From Caldalkalibacillus uzonensis (GTDB lineage Bacteria; Bacillota; Bacilli; Caldalkalibacillales; Caldalkalibacillaceae): 64,000 bases of DNA. Every line of letters begins with the position of its first letter. Within the stretch, counting starts at the first letter, position 1. Below are positions 43,742-52,651 of the stretch, in pieces. The position numbers were made by a program, and so were the translations under genes. The stretch spans positions 62,001-126,000 of the forward strand of contig NZ_JAUSUQ010000003.1 of NCBI RefSeq assembly GCF_030814135.1. Reading direction: 5' to 3'. The notes beneath the pieces were generated by a model that was given only the letters and a program-made list of their open reading frames with translations, searched no databases and was not told where the DNA came from.

Positions 43742-46144
43742 TTAAGGAATTGCCACTTCGTATACCTGTCTCCTTTTTTGAGGTACCATCTTCCCATTGA
43801 TTAACAACGGTCTTTTTTCTCCATCAGGCAAATAAAATCGAACGTCTTTATAAGGAAGGGAATAATTACCTTCCTTTTCAACTTCTATCTTGATTTGATC
43901 CTCTGCACATATCATACGTACATGTAGAAAAGTAAAATAGCCATCCCTGTAACCGTATGAAACACCATCATCCTCAAAAAGATGAAAAACACTCTCCCCT
44001 TTCTCCTGATAAGGAAATAGATAAAAACCTCTTTCATCAGCAAATTTGTCCGAAAATGATACCTCTGCATCATTTACCGGAACGATGGCTCCTTCCATGA
44101 CCATTAAAGGCGTATAATCCAACGGAGCCGGAATTATAACGGTTGTTCCACTCGGGTACCATTCTCCCGTATGAAAGTTATACCAACCTCCTTCATGTTC
44201 GGGTAAATAAATTTCCCGCTCATAACTGTTTTTGTCCACCACCGATGCCACTAAAAGACTGTCTCCTAGCATAAAATCATCATTTTCTTTAAATGTGTTC
44301 GGGTCATGTTCAAAATTGTAAAAAGTTGGGCGAACAATTGGTTTACAATGCTGGTGAGCCTCATAAAGACATTGATACAAGTAGGGTGTAATCATATTAC
44401 GGAACTTAATTAGTTTTCGGATAAAAGGTATAACCTCCGGGTACATCCATGGCTCATTCACGGTTCCATCATCATTCCAGGAATGAATGGTAAACCTCGG
44501 GTGAAAAATGCCATTCTGAACCCATCGTACAAACAGCTCGGGCTCAGGAGCTGGACCGGCAAACCCCCCTACATCGTGCCCGAAATTATATATTCCTGAC
44601 AAACTCAAACCAATACCCATACGAATGTTGTATCTTAGCGTTTTCCATTCTGTATAGTTATCTCCCGACCAAGTCTGGGCATATCGTTGCATGCCCGGAC
44701 ATCCTGAACGTGAGATCAAATACGGGCGCTCATTAGGAGAATACTCTAACTGCGCTTCATAAGAGCTTTTAATCATTAACAATGTCTGCAGAGGCCTTAT
44801 CAAGCCTATCTCAATTGTTTTTCCAAACCCATTTGCCTTAGCTTTGCTATCCCAAATTTCGTATTCGTTGTTATCATTCCAAGTAGAGTCAATACCGTAA
44901 GCGAGCAAATTTTTCTTAATACTGCTTTTCCACCAATTTATGGTTTTAGGATTAGTAAAGTCTAGATATGAGCCGAGTCCATCCCAAAACTGACTTATTT
45001 CCGGTTCTTTTCCATCTCTTGACTCAACAAACATTCTCTCATATTTCAGTAGGTCATAATCAGGATGAACAGTGAGCAAGCAAGGCTTAATATTAGCGCA
45101 CAACTTCAAACCTTTGTTATGAAACGAACGAGTAAGCGCCTTTGGATCTGGAAATTTTGAACGGTCCCAATGAAATACACAACGTTTGTTTCCTAAAGTG
45201 GTATATCCGGAAGACAGTTGGAACGAATAACACAGAATATCATGTTGCTCACAAGAATCCACAAATTCCTGCAGTGCTGTTTGGGAATTAGGGGATTCAG
45301 TGTAAGTCATGGTAGATCCAGAATATCCGAGGCTCCATTTCGGTGGAAACGCTGTTCTTCCTGTAAGCCATGAGAATTTTTCCACCACTTCAGCAACGCT
45401 CGGTCCCAAAATAAAGTAGTAGTCCAAATCTCCGCCTTCTGCATGGTAGTAGCGGAATGGACCATGGTAATTGTCCTTCTCTTTGCCAAAATCTATGACC
45501 GACGTAGCCAAATTATCATAAAATAATCCATAAGCATACTTTTTTTCCATATTTCTAGTGATATAAAAGGGAATATGTTTATAAAGAGGATCTGTGGTTT
45601 CCGCATCATACCCCATAGGATCCATATTTAACATTCTAAATCGACGGCCATACCGATTCACATTTCCGGTTTTTTCTCCTAATCCATAATACTGTTCATC
45701 CGCCGTACGTTCCATATAATGGAATATTCCTTCACCAAGGCTGTCCAATAAATTGTAAGCCTGTGTCTGTCTGTCCCTTGCAATGGGGATCCAATCATTT
45801 TCCTTTTTGAAATACCAACTGATTTTAAATCCATCAAGATTGATCTCTGCTTTCATTTTTTTCGTCATTACATAAAAGTAATTTCCATCCTGTTCAGAGT
45901 GGGCTGGTGGAAGAGTAAATGGAGATATGTCCAGTCTGTCCCTTCCTTCGAAAGGAATGTCATCAAACCCAGGTGCAACACACCATGTTCTGTCCAGTTT
46001 CAAATCATCTTGATAAATCAATACACGAAATATATCCTCCTCAAGAACAAAAAAACGAATTTCAACAGGTTCATCTCTCAATTTAAACATAAAGCAGTTG
46101 TTTTGCTCTTTTACGAATTGAAAGGGATAGTGTTCTCTAATCAT
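43742..46144 (-). CDS. GH31-family alpha-glycosidase, intracellular
   Basis: 800 residues, no signal peptide. GH31 retaining glycosidase: nucleophile D424 in DSTWNDNNE, acid/base D495 in WSGDNYTEW, plus the late GHDVGGFAGPAPEPELFVRWVQNGIFHPRFTIHSW block. N-terminal GH31 beta-sandwich (YGLGEKTGNVNR) and C-terminal beta domains are present. Family members cleave alpha-glucosides, alpha-xylosides or related bonds. Placement between the TRAP transporter/beta-glucuronidase and uxuA suggests it trims the alpha-linked part of imported glucuronate-containing oligosaccharides. Substrate unproven. Confidence 0.92.
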   Translation of the reverse strand: MIREHYPFQFVKEQNNCFMFKLRDEPVEIRFFVLEEDIFRVLIYQDDLKLDRTWCVAPGFDDIPFEGRDRLDISPFTLPPAHSEQDGNYFYVMTKKMKAEINLDGFKISWYFKKENDWIPIARDRQTQAYNLLDSLGEGIFHYMERTADEQYYGLGEKTGNVNRYGRRFRMLNMDPMGYDAETTDPLYKHIPFYITRNMEKKYAYGLFYDNLATSVIDFGKEKDNYHGPFRYYHAEGGDLDYYFILGPSVAEVVEKFSWLTGRTAFPPKWSLGYSGSTMTYTESPNSQTALQEFVDSCEQHDILCYSFQLSSGYTTLGNKRCVFHWDRSKFPDPKALTRSFHNKGLKLCANIKPCLLTVHPDYDLLKYERMFVESRDGKEPEISQFWDGLGSYLDFTNPKTINWWKSSIKKNLLAYGIDSTWNDNNEYEIWDSKAKANGFGKTIEIGLIRPLQTLLMIKSSYEAQLEYSPNERPYLISRSGCPGMQRYAQTWSGDNYTEWKTLRYNIRMGIGLSLSGIYNFGHDVGGFAGPAPEPELFVRWVQNGIFHPRFTIHSWNDDGTVNEPWMYPEVIPFIRKLIKFRNMITPYLYQCLYEAHQHCKPIVRPTFYNFEHDPNTFKENDDFMLGDSLLVASVVDKNSYEREIYLPEHEGGWYNFHTGEWYPSGTTVIIPAPLDYTPLMVMEGAIVPVNDAEVSFSDKFADERGFYLFPYQEKGESVFHLFEDDGVSYGYRDGYFTFLHVRMICAEDQIKIEVEKEGNYSLPYKDVRFYLPDGEKRPLLINGKMVPQKRRQVYEVAIP

Positions 46145-46272
46145 AGTACTCCTCCATAAGATATGATTGATTACTGTGTGATTCTGTTTTTGACATCGTT
46201 TTAAAAGACACTCTTATACATACCAAGAAGAGGAATTCCTTATCTGTTCTTCCGTGGTAAACACAACCAAGC

Positions 46273-46291
46273 TGTTTCACAAACTGAAACA
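46273..46291. promoter_or_regulatory. 7-5-7 inverted repeat inside the glucuronide operon
   Basis: TGTTTCA-CAAAC-TGAAACA lies in the 180-base gap between dctM and the GH31 gene. The half-sites resemble operators of IclR/KdgR-type regulators. It could be an internal operator or an RNA hairpin without U-tract. The rest of the gap holds no gene. Confidence 0.4.
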
Positions 46292-46324
46292 TATGACTCT
46301 TTGTATAACTGAAGACAACGTTTT

Positions 46325-47629
46325 CTAGATGAGCCCCAATAATCTCGGAATAAACAAGCTAATTTGAGGAATGTAAGTTACGAGAAATAATGTAATAATA
46401 AGTGTTATAAAGAAAAGCAGTAACGGCTTAATTACCTCCTCAATCGACACTCTCCCCACACTGCAACCAATAAATAAACAACTACCGACAGGAGGGGTCA
46501 TGATACCAATGCCTAAATTAAACACCATCAAGACACCAAAATGCACTGGATCTATACCTAATTGAACTGCAATAGGCAGGAAGATAGGTGTGAAAATCAA
46601 GACAGCCGGTGTTAAATCCATAAAGGTCCCAATGATCAATAAAACCACAGTCATAATAAACATGACTACAAAGTAATTATCGGAAATAGCAAGAATCGCA
46701 TTACTGAGCGCAGCCGGTATTCCTGCAATCGTCATCACCCAAGACATGATGGATGAAGCACCTACAAGAAACAGCACAATACCTGTCATTACAATAGTTT
46801 CCCGCAATATTTTGGGTATATCTCTCAACCTAAGAGAGCGATAGATCAGCGACAAAATGAAGGAATACAATACAGCAACCGCTGCACCTTCAGTGGCCGT
46901 GAAAATACCTGCTACAATCCCCCCGATGACAATCACGATCAGCAATAAGCTGGGTATGGCATCCAAAATGATTTTCATCGCTTCTTTGAAGCTGACCCGT
47001 GGAGAGACGGGATAATTCTCCTTTTTTGCGATATAATAAGCAACAATCATAACAGCAATTCCCATCAGGAAACCAGGTATATATCCCGCCATAAATAGCG
47101 CAGATATGGATGTTCCTCCACTCACAAGGGAGTAAAGAATAAAAACACCGCTTGGAGGTATCAGTAATCCAACTGGAGCTGAAGCAATGTTGACCGCTGC
47201 AGAATACGCCTTGTTATAACCTTCTTTCGCTTGCAATGGGGCCATGATGCTGCCAATAGCCGCTGCTGAAGCAACGGCTGAGCCGGATATGGAACCGAAA
47301 AGCATATTCCCTACCACGTTGGTGTGCGCCAGGGAACCTGGCAATCTGCCACTGATCAGCTTAGCCAAGTTCACCAGTCGTAAAGCAATGCCACCATTAT
47401 TCATAATGCTTCCTGATAAAATAAAGAAAATAACGGCTAAAAGGGCAAAACTGTTTATCCCACCCACCATTTTTTGAGCAGCGGTAAACAAAACGATATC
47501 TATGGGAAGCACAAGCAATGCCGCCAACAACGAAGCAATGCCAATGCTAACAGGTATGGGGACACCGATGAATAGAAGGATAAAAAAACTGACAAATAGC
47601 AGCAAACCTACTTGAAGCGCTGCCTCCAT
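46325..47629 (-). CDS. dctM: TRAP transporter large permease subunit (DctM), system 1
   Basis: 434 residues, about 12 hydrophobic segments, DctM type. Conserved blocks GSISGSAVASAAAIGSIMAPLQAKEGYNKAYSAAVNIASAPVGLLIPPSGVFILYS and GIDPVHFGVLMVFNLGIGIMTPPVGSCLFIGC are intact. With DctQ and DctP it imports an organic acid driven by the Na+ or proton gradient. The operon setting suggests glucuronides or glucuronate. It starts 27 bases after dctQ. Confidence 0.94.
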   Translation of the reverse strand: MEAALQVGLLLFVSFFILLFIGVPIPVSIGIASLLAALLVLPIDIVLFTAAQKMVGGINSFALLAVIFFILSGSIMNNGGIALRLVNLAKLISGRLPGSLAHTNVVGNMLFGSISGSAVASAAAIGSIMAPLQAKEGYNKAYSAAVNIASAPVGLLIPPSGVFILYSLVSGGTSISALFMAGYIPGFLMGIAVMIVAYYIAKKENYPVSPRVSFKEAMKIILDAIPSLLLIVIVIGGIVAGIFTATEGAAVAVLYSFILSLIYRSLRLRDIPKILRETIVMTGIVLFLVGASSIMSWVMTIAGIPAALSNAILAISDNYFVVMFIMTVVLLIIGTFMDLTPAVLIFTPIFLPIAVQLGIDPVHFGVLMVFNLGIGIMTPPVGSCLFIGCSVGRVSIEEVIKPLLLFFITLIITLFLVTYIPQISLFIPRLLGLI

Positions 47630-47656
47630 CCAGGCACATCCTTTCTGTATGATTTT

Positions 47657-48136
47657 CTAAGTTTTCTTGATATTGCCGATCCAGTCCTTAATGTTCAAAA
47701 TCTGATATATGATAATAATCACGCCAGAAATAGGCAATATTGTGTAAACATACCCCATTGGAATTTTTAAGATTGGTGAAACCTGTGTCATTGTAGAAAT
47801 GGAAATGTCATAGCCTCCTTTGACCAAGATTACAGCGGCAAAACATATGACGAGCAAATCATTGATCATGCGAACAACCTGCTGCCTTCTTCCCTTTAGC
47901 TTATTTCTCAAAAAAACAATGGCCAGATGCTGATTGGTACCAAACGCATAGCTAGCACCGAGCATTGCCACCCATATCAATACAAAGCGGAGTAATTCTT
48001 CCGTAAACGTACTCGGGGCATTGAGTACATATCGACTAAAAACCTGCCACAGTGCTCCCAATACAAGAACAACCGTCAATACAGACGTTGTTATCATCAG
48101 CATTTTGTTCATGGCAACCCTGAGTTTATCCATCAT
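47657..48136 (-). CDS. dctQ: TRAP transporter small permease subunit (DctQ), system 1
   Basis: 159 residues with four membrane helices, DctQ type (FSRYVLNAPSTFTEELLRFVLIWVAMLGASYAF and HLAIVFL). It overlaps the beta-glucuronidase gene by four bases (ATGA). Partner of the DctM and DctP proteins of the same operon. Confidence 0.92.
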   Translation of the reverse strand: MMDKLRVAMNKMLMITTSVLTVVLVLGALWQVFSRYVLNAPSTFTEELLRFVLIWVAMLGASYAFGTNQHLAIVFLRNKLKGRRQQVVRMINDLLVICFAAVILVKGGYDISISTMTQVSPILKIPMGYVYTILPISGVIIIIYQILNIKDWIGNIKKT

Positions 48137-49977
48137 CTCCTACCCCCATGGCCATCTGACTCCTGTGAGATTTCAGCAGGTGCTGTCCAGCGCTCCTTTA
48201 GCGTATAGGCACTCATTTTTGGTTGGCGCTGGCGAGTAAAAACACCTTTCCTATTCCCGTCAATACGCACGAGATCTTCTTTTGTCATGAAATCTGCAAA
48301 ATTCCAGACATGCTCTCCTTTAAGATATCCAAGACGGTCAAACACCTGATGATACGCCTGAAAAAAAGACACTTGATATTCCTCAGAATACATGACAGGA
48401 GGCTGCCTGTGAAGCCCTTGTATAGTATCAACACCATATTCCGTAATCATCAATGGTTTTCCCAACGTCCGGTGCCAATCTTCTAGAAATTGTTCCAAAC
48501 GGGCAGAAGCTGCTTTTAAATTGGCCATTTCTGAATACCAACCAAAATACGTATTTAACCCAATGACATCGAATAGCTTTGATACACGGCACTTTTTAGG
48601 TTCTATCAACATCAGGTTGACGATCATCAGAGGGCGGTCATCAAGCTTACGTGTTTCATCCACAAGTTTTCGAAAATAAGGTTCTGCATTTTCTTCCATT
48701 GTGGATGCTTCATTCGCTAACGACCACATTACCACACAGGGATGATTCTTGTCACGCCGAATCATGTCACGTGTCACACGTATATGATGCTCAAGCGTTT
48801 TGTCATTGATTTTCTCCTGGTGGAAAACATCTTCAAGTTCACCCATGGCAGGGACTGCCTTGCTTAACATACCTACCGCGGGCACTTCACTAATGACTAC
48901 AATACCTTGACGATCGGCTATATCTAACACTTCTTCTGCATATGGATAATGAGAGGTCCGGAATGAGTTAGCTCCAATCCATTCCATGAGATAAAAATCC
49001 CTCAGGATTAATGCATGATCAAACCCTTTCCCCTTAATGTCCATATCTTCATGCTTGCCAAAACCTCGAAAATAAAATGGACGACCATTGATTAAGAACG
49101 AATTTCCTTCGACCTTCACCGTCCTGATACCAATATTTAACTCATAATGGTCAACTTCTACATGTTGTTCATCGTATAAACAAACACTCATCCGATAAAG
49201 ATAAGCATCCCCCGGATTCCACAGTTGTACATCCTGTACCTTTATTTTCCCGATTTCTCCTTTACCTTCAGCGACTTTGTTTCCGGATGCATCATAAAGA
49301 AACACCTTAACTATCGAATCAGACAAAAAAGAAGGGTTCTGCTGAGAGATACAAACTTGATAATCTACAAAACCGGTATGCCCTTCAAAAGAAGTCTTTA
49401 TCGTCACATCTTCAATATAGGTCATTGGTGTGGTATACAGATAAACCGGGCGATGAATTCCACTGTAATTGAAAAAATCATGTTGCTGATGCAAATCCTT
49501 ACGTGAAACGCCGTCTGCGTCTTGATGAAAGGAGACCTCTCCAGGAGGAAGCATTTCCCAAGACAATTCATTGTTGACACATACAACCAAATGATTTAAT
49601 TGCCCGTAATAGACAACATTAGTTATATCGGCTTCAAATGGTAAAAATCCGCCCTTATTCCTGACAATCTCTTCCCCATTAACCCATACGGTACCACTGT
49701 GTGTCACGCTCCCAAAACGTAACATAACACGACGATCAGACCAGTCCTTTGGTACATAGAAATACCTTTCATACCAAACATCACCAATATAATCTCTTAA
49801 CTGGGGGTCGGTAGTGATCTCATTGTAACTGGATGGGACAGGCATCAAAATTGGACAAGGTAGTCCTTTGGAAAACCACTTAAATGATCGCCCGTGTCCA
49901 TCAGGATCCGCCTGAAAGTGCCAAATACCTGACAAATCCTTACACTCTCTAGTGCGCGTTTCTCTCGGATATAACAC
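48133..49977 (-). CDS. uidA: Beta-glucuronidase (GH2)
   Basis: 614 residues. The frame is open to 50055, but the GTG at 49977 has GGAG eight bases upstream and gives M-LYPRETRTRE, which lines up with the E. coli UidA N-terminus (MLRPVETPTRE). Acid/base is E423 (SLANEAST) and nucleophile E513 (MITEYGVDT). The N575-R-K577 motif (NRKGVFTRQRQPK) that recognises the glucuronate carboxylate in E. coli GUS is conserved. No signal peptide, so it acts inside the cell on imported glucuronides. It follows dctP after a strong hairpin. Confidence 0.95.
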   Translation of the reverse strand: MLYPRETRTRECKDLSGIWHFQADPDGHGRSFKWFSKGLPCPILMPVPSSYNEITTDPQLRDYIGDVWYERYFYVPKDWSDRRVMLRFGSVTHSGTVWVNGEEIVRNKGGFLPFEADITNVVYYGQLNHLVVCVNNELSWEMLPPGEVSFHQDADGVSRKDLHQQHDFFNYSGIHRPVYLYTTPMTYIEDVTIKTSFEGHTGFVDYQVCISQQNPSFLSDSIVKVFLYDASGNKVAEGKGEIGKIKVQDVQLWNPGDAYLYRMSVCLYDEQHVEVDHYELNIGIRTVKVEGNSFLINGRPFYFRGFGKHEDMDIKGKGFDHALILRDFYLMEWIGANSFRTSHYPYAEEVLDIADRQGIVVISEVPAVGMLSKAVPAMGELEDVFHQEKINDKTLEHHIRVTRDMIRRDKNHPCVVMWSLANEASTMEENAEPYFRKLVDETRKLDDRPLMIVNLMLIEPKKCRVSKLFDVIGLNTYFGWYSEMANLKAASARLEQFLEDWHRTLGKPLMITEYGVDTIQGLHRQPPVMYSEEYQVSFFQAYHQVFDRLGYLKGEHVWNFADFMTKEDLVRIDGNRKGVFTRQRQPKMSAYTLKERWTAPAEISQESDGHGGRR

Positions 49978-50010
49978 TGACATATCTCCTATCTGTTTGA
50001 TATACAAAAT

Positions 50011-50042
50011 CGATATGCTCTGTACAAAAACAGAGCATATCG
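50011..50042 (-). terminator. Intercistronic hairpin between dctP and uidA
   Basis: CGATATGCTCTGT (50011-50023) and ACAGAGCATATCG (50030-50042) form a perfect 13-bp stem with a 6-base loop. On the minus strand it runs into ATTTTG. It likely limits read-through or protects the dctP mRNA end, giving more binding protein than enzyme. Confidence 0.75.
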
Positions 50043-50078
50043 TGTTAGAGAACAATTCTTACTAGGGCAAATAAATAT

Positions 50079-51128
50079 CTATTGCAATGCCTCAATGGCT
50101 TCCATCAAAGTATTGATTTGCGGATCTTGTCTATACTTTTCCAACATTGGCTGAACGGCTTCACGGAAAGGTTTCGGATCAGGATAATAAAATTCAACCC
50201 CCATCTCTTCAGCTTCTTTTTGGGCCACCTCTAGGGCCTCATTCCATATTTCTTTGTGATATTCAGTCGACTCCGCTGCTGCTTGAAGCAGGATTTCCTG
50301 TTGTTCTGTAGATAGTTCATCCCAGACATCTGAACTGATGACGACAATATCAGGAATTCTCGTATGTTCATTAAACGAGAACGCTTTGGCTACTTCGCCA
50401 TGGCCACCAGTCGTTAATACTGTGACATTACTTTCAGCACCATCCACAACACCTTGTTGAAGATCTGTGTATATTTCACCGTACGGCATAGGGGTGGGTG
50501 CGCCGCCCAAAATCTCCACTAACTCAATCTGCGTTGGACTATCCATCACACGAATTTTTAGTCCTTTTAAATCGTCTGGATGCATAATTGGTGTATCTAC
50601 AGTGTAAAAACTTCTCGCACCTGAATCGTAGTAGGTCAAACCAATAAATCCCTGTTCCTTTGTTGCTTGATACAATTCCCGAACAGCCTCTGATTCCATC
50701 GATCTATAGAAATGATCCCGATCCATAAAAACATAAGGCAAACTGAACACCGCATATTGTGAAGCAAAATTTTCGAGGGACGCAGCACTTACCTTCGTTA
50801 TCGCAACACCTCCTGCTTGTACCTGCTCTAATACCTCTCTCTCATCACCAAGTACACCATTGGCAAAAATATCAAACTTAATTTCTCCGTTTGTACGCTC
50901 TTCTACAAGTTCCGTAAACTTTACCAATCCTAAGTGAACAGGATGTTCTTCACTTAAGTTATGCGCGAGGGTAAGCTTAAAAGATTGAGCACCAGATTCG
51001 CCATTACCAGCATCATTCTCATTATTCCCTTCATTCATTGGTGCTGTTTCATTGCCACCTTCCTGGCTACATGCTACTAACATTAGCATTAGAACGATCA
51101 TACTAGTTAAGACTAGAAACCGTTTCAT
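50079..51128 (-). CDS. dctP: TRAP transporter DctP-type binding lipoprotein, system 1
   Basis: 349 residues with lipobox ending at C20 (LMLVACSQ) and an acidic Asn/Glu-rich linker. DctP family: FKLTLAHNLSEEHPVHLGLVKFTELVEERTNGEIKFDIFANGVLGDEREVLEQVQ, and the carboxylate-binding Arg segment GLKIRVMDSPTQIELVEILGGAPTPMPYGEIYTDLQQGVVDGAE. It captures the acid, most likely a glucuronide or glucuronate. First gene of the operon, behind a promoter with a LacI-type operator. Confidence 0.93.
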   Translation of the reverse strand: MKRFLVLTSMIVLMLMLVACSQEGGNETAPMNEGNNENDAGNGESGAQSFKLTLAHNLSEEHPVHLGLVKFTELVEERTNGEIKFDIFANGVLGDEREVLEQVQAGGVAITKVSAASLENFASQYAVFSLPYVFMDRDHFYRSMESEAVRELYQATKEQGFIGLTYYDSGARSFYTVDTPIMHPDDLKGLKIRVMDSPTQIELVEILGGAPTPMPYGEIYTDLQQGVVDGAESNVTVLTTGGHGEVAKAFSFNEHTRIPDIVVISSDVWDELSTEQQEILLQAAAESTEYHKEIWNEALEVAQKEAEEMGVEFYYPDPKPFREAVQPMLEKYRQDPQINTLMEAIEALQ

Positions 51129-51205
51129 TATAAAACCCCTTTCTCATGACTTAATTTTTAGAAAGTAATAAACTACCACATGAATTTTGAGATATTTTTT
51201 TAAAA

Positions 51206-51219
51206 GGTTAACGCTTACA
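51206..51219 (-). promoter_or_regulatory. cre site (CcpA) in the dctP leader
   Basis: Minus strand TGTAAGCGTTAACC matches the cre consensus TGWAARCGYTWWCA at 13/14. It lies downstream of the promoter, where bound CcpA would block elongation when glucose is present. Confidence 0.65.
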
Positions 51220-51358
51220 ATGCACCACGAATAATTGCTCTTTTAATAAAGCAGACTATTAAGTTTAATTTTGAACGAACAAATTAAGTGCAATCCTTTA
51301 AAGGTAGCTTAACTCTCATCCTCCTCTCAACGGAATACCAAAAAGTATATGTTTTCTG

Positions 51359-51378
51359 AAATAACAACGTTGTTATTT
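51359..51378. promoter_or_regulatory. Palindromic operator at the dctP promoter
   Basis: AAATAACAACGTTGTTATTT is a perfect 20-bp palindrome with the central CG usual for LacI-family operators. The core ATAACAACGTTGTTAT (51361-51376) begins five bases after the -10 element, covering the transcription start. The same core recurs at 52609-52624. Confidence 0.85.
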
Positions 51379-51381
51379 TTA

Positions 51382-51411
51382 ATGATAATGATAAACTCTA
51401 CATTTTGTCAA
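51382..51411 (-). promoter_or_regulatory. Promoter of the glucuronide operon (dctP)
   Basis: Minus strand -35 TTGACA (51406-51411, perfect), 18-base spacer, -10 TATCAT (51382-51387, 5/6), immediately followed by the palindromic operator. Confidence 0.75.
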
Positions 51412-51508
51412 TATTCTTTAAAAAACATTTGATAGAAAAAAATAAAAACTTGACAAATAATAGAGTACTATAGTTTAAATGAAATAAGACCTTACATGGG
51501 GGTTTACT

Positions 51509-52507
51509 ATGGGTGTAACAATCAAGGATATAGCCAAAAGAGCAGGTGTCAGCTATTCAACCGTATCAAAAGCTTTAAGAAACAGCCCGTTGGTCAAGGA
51601 AGATACGAAAAAGAAAATCATCAGTATAGCCAATGAACTGGGCTATCAACCCAATGTTGCTGCACGAAGCCTCGTTTCAAAGAAATCATGGACCGTCGGG
51701 GTAGTGTGGCCTACGGTTGAACGTGTTGCGCCATCAACGTTAATCACGAAAATCAATGAAGAATTGGAGAAGCATGCATATACTACTCTTGTTTCCATTA
51801 ACAAAATTGATACGGCTATCGAAACGTTCCATCGGTTTCAGGTTGATGCAATCCTTGTCTTTTATGATCGAGATGACATTGATATTGAATCTCTGCCTCA
51901 GCACTCCAACATCCCTATTTTGTACTATGGAATCGCTGGAAGTTCACCTTTTCCAACTATAGACGTTAACCGAAAAAAAGCCATCCAGCTAGCTGTTAAT
52001 CATCTTTCCGAATTAGGTCATAAAGATATCGCCTATATAGGTGATCTGGCAGAGCGGGATCTTTTTCAAATCGAAAAAGTTAAGAGTTTTAAAGAGTCCA
52101 TCCAGCAGCGGGGAATCGAGTTAAGGCAGGATATGATTGCCCAAATTAATGGTTTGGAGTCTCATGATGGTTATCTGGCAGCCAGAAGCATGCTGCAAAA
52201 AAAACAAAGGCCAACCGCCCTCATTAGTGCCAGTTATGATTTAACAAGGGGAATTTTACGTGCTGTCAATGAAGCAGGGCTTAATATTCCAAAAGATATC
52301 TCTATCGTTTCCTACGACAATATCCCCCAGATGCAAAACCTCGTTGTTCCTGTTACCATTGTCGGAGTGGAATTAACTGATATAACAAAGAAAGTGACAG
52401 AAATTTTGCTGCAAATGATTGAATCTAAGGAAGTTCCAAGCGCCATTTATTTAGAACCGGAGCTCGTGGTAAGGAAATCAAGTGCCCCTCCTAAAGACGT
52501 CTTGTAA
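51509..52507 (+). CDS. LacI-family repressor of the glucuronide genes
   Basis: 332 residues. N-terminal HTH and hinge (TIKDIAKRAGVSYSTVSKALRNSPLVKEDTKKKI, LGYQPNVAARSL) followed by a periplasmic-binding-like effector domain. It lies between the two copies of a perfect palindromic operator, at dctP and at the IolB-like gene, so it most likely represses both. The effector is probably glucuronate or a downstream intermediate such as fructuronate. A GGGGG stretch precedes the ATG, and a hairpin terminator follows. Confidence 0.93.
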   Translation: MGVTIKDIAKRAGVSYSTVSKALRNSPLVKEDTKKKIISIANELGYQPNVAARSLVSKKSWTVGVVWPTVERVAPSTLITKINEELEKHAYTTLVSINKIDTAIETFHRFQVDAILVFYDRDDIDIESLPQHSNIPILYYGIAGSSPFPTIDVNRKKAIQLAVNHLSELGHKDIAYIGDLAERDLFQIEKVKSFKESIQQRGIELRQDMIAQINGLESHDGYLAARSMLQKKQRPTALISASYDLTRGILRAVNEAGLNIPKDISIVSYDNIPQMQNLVVPVTIVGVELTDITKKVTEILLQMIESKEVPSAIYLEPELVVRKSSAPPKDVL

Positions 52508-52510
52508 TTA

Positions 52511-52548
52511 GCAGCATGAGTTATATGATTCATGCTGCATTTCCTTTT
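52511..52548 (+). terminator. Terminator of the lacI-type gene
   Basis: GCAGCATGA (52511-52519) and TCATGCTGC (52530-52538) form a 9-bp stem with a 10-base loop, followed by ATTTCCTTTT. It begins four bases after the stop codon. Confidence 0.8.
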
Positions 52549-52574
52549 AAAAAAGTTTAATTGGAGTTGCAATG

Positions 52575-52603
52575 TTGAAAAAAAAATAAAAATAAGTTAT
52601 ATT
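52575..52603 (+). promoter_or_regulatory. Promoter of the IolB-like gene
   Basis: -35 TTGAAA (52575-52580, 5/6), 17-base spacer, -10 TATATT (52598-52603, 5/6). The operator core starts five bases further on, the same geometry as at dctP. Confidence 0.75.
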
Positions 52604-52608
52604 CAACT

Positions 52609-52624
52609 ATAACAACGTTGTTAT
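52609..52624. promoter_or_regulatory. Palindromic operator at the IolB-like gene
   Basis: ATAACAACGTTGTTAT, a perfect 16-bp palindrome identical to the core of the dctP operator. It covers the expected transcription start, so the LacI-family protein encoded between the two sites should repress this gene too. Confidence 0.85.
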
Positions 52625-52651
52625 TTGTGATAATTTTAACTTAATAAGGAG

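Larger units (their letters stand above)
51129..51508. other. Divergent regulatory region between dctP and the lacI-type gene
   Basis: A 380-base region without genes. It holds the dctP promoter, a palindromic operator, a cre site and the likely promoter of the regulator gene (TTGACA at 51450-51455, plus strand, with only a weak -10 such as TTAAAT at 51475-51480). The dctP leader is about 240 bases long. Confidence 0.7.

Noticed and set aside
49978-50055. N-terminal extension of beta-glucuronidase
   Set aside because: It runs over the dctP-uidA intercistronic hairpin. The GTG at 49977 has well-spaced GGAG and matches the E. coli UidA start.
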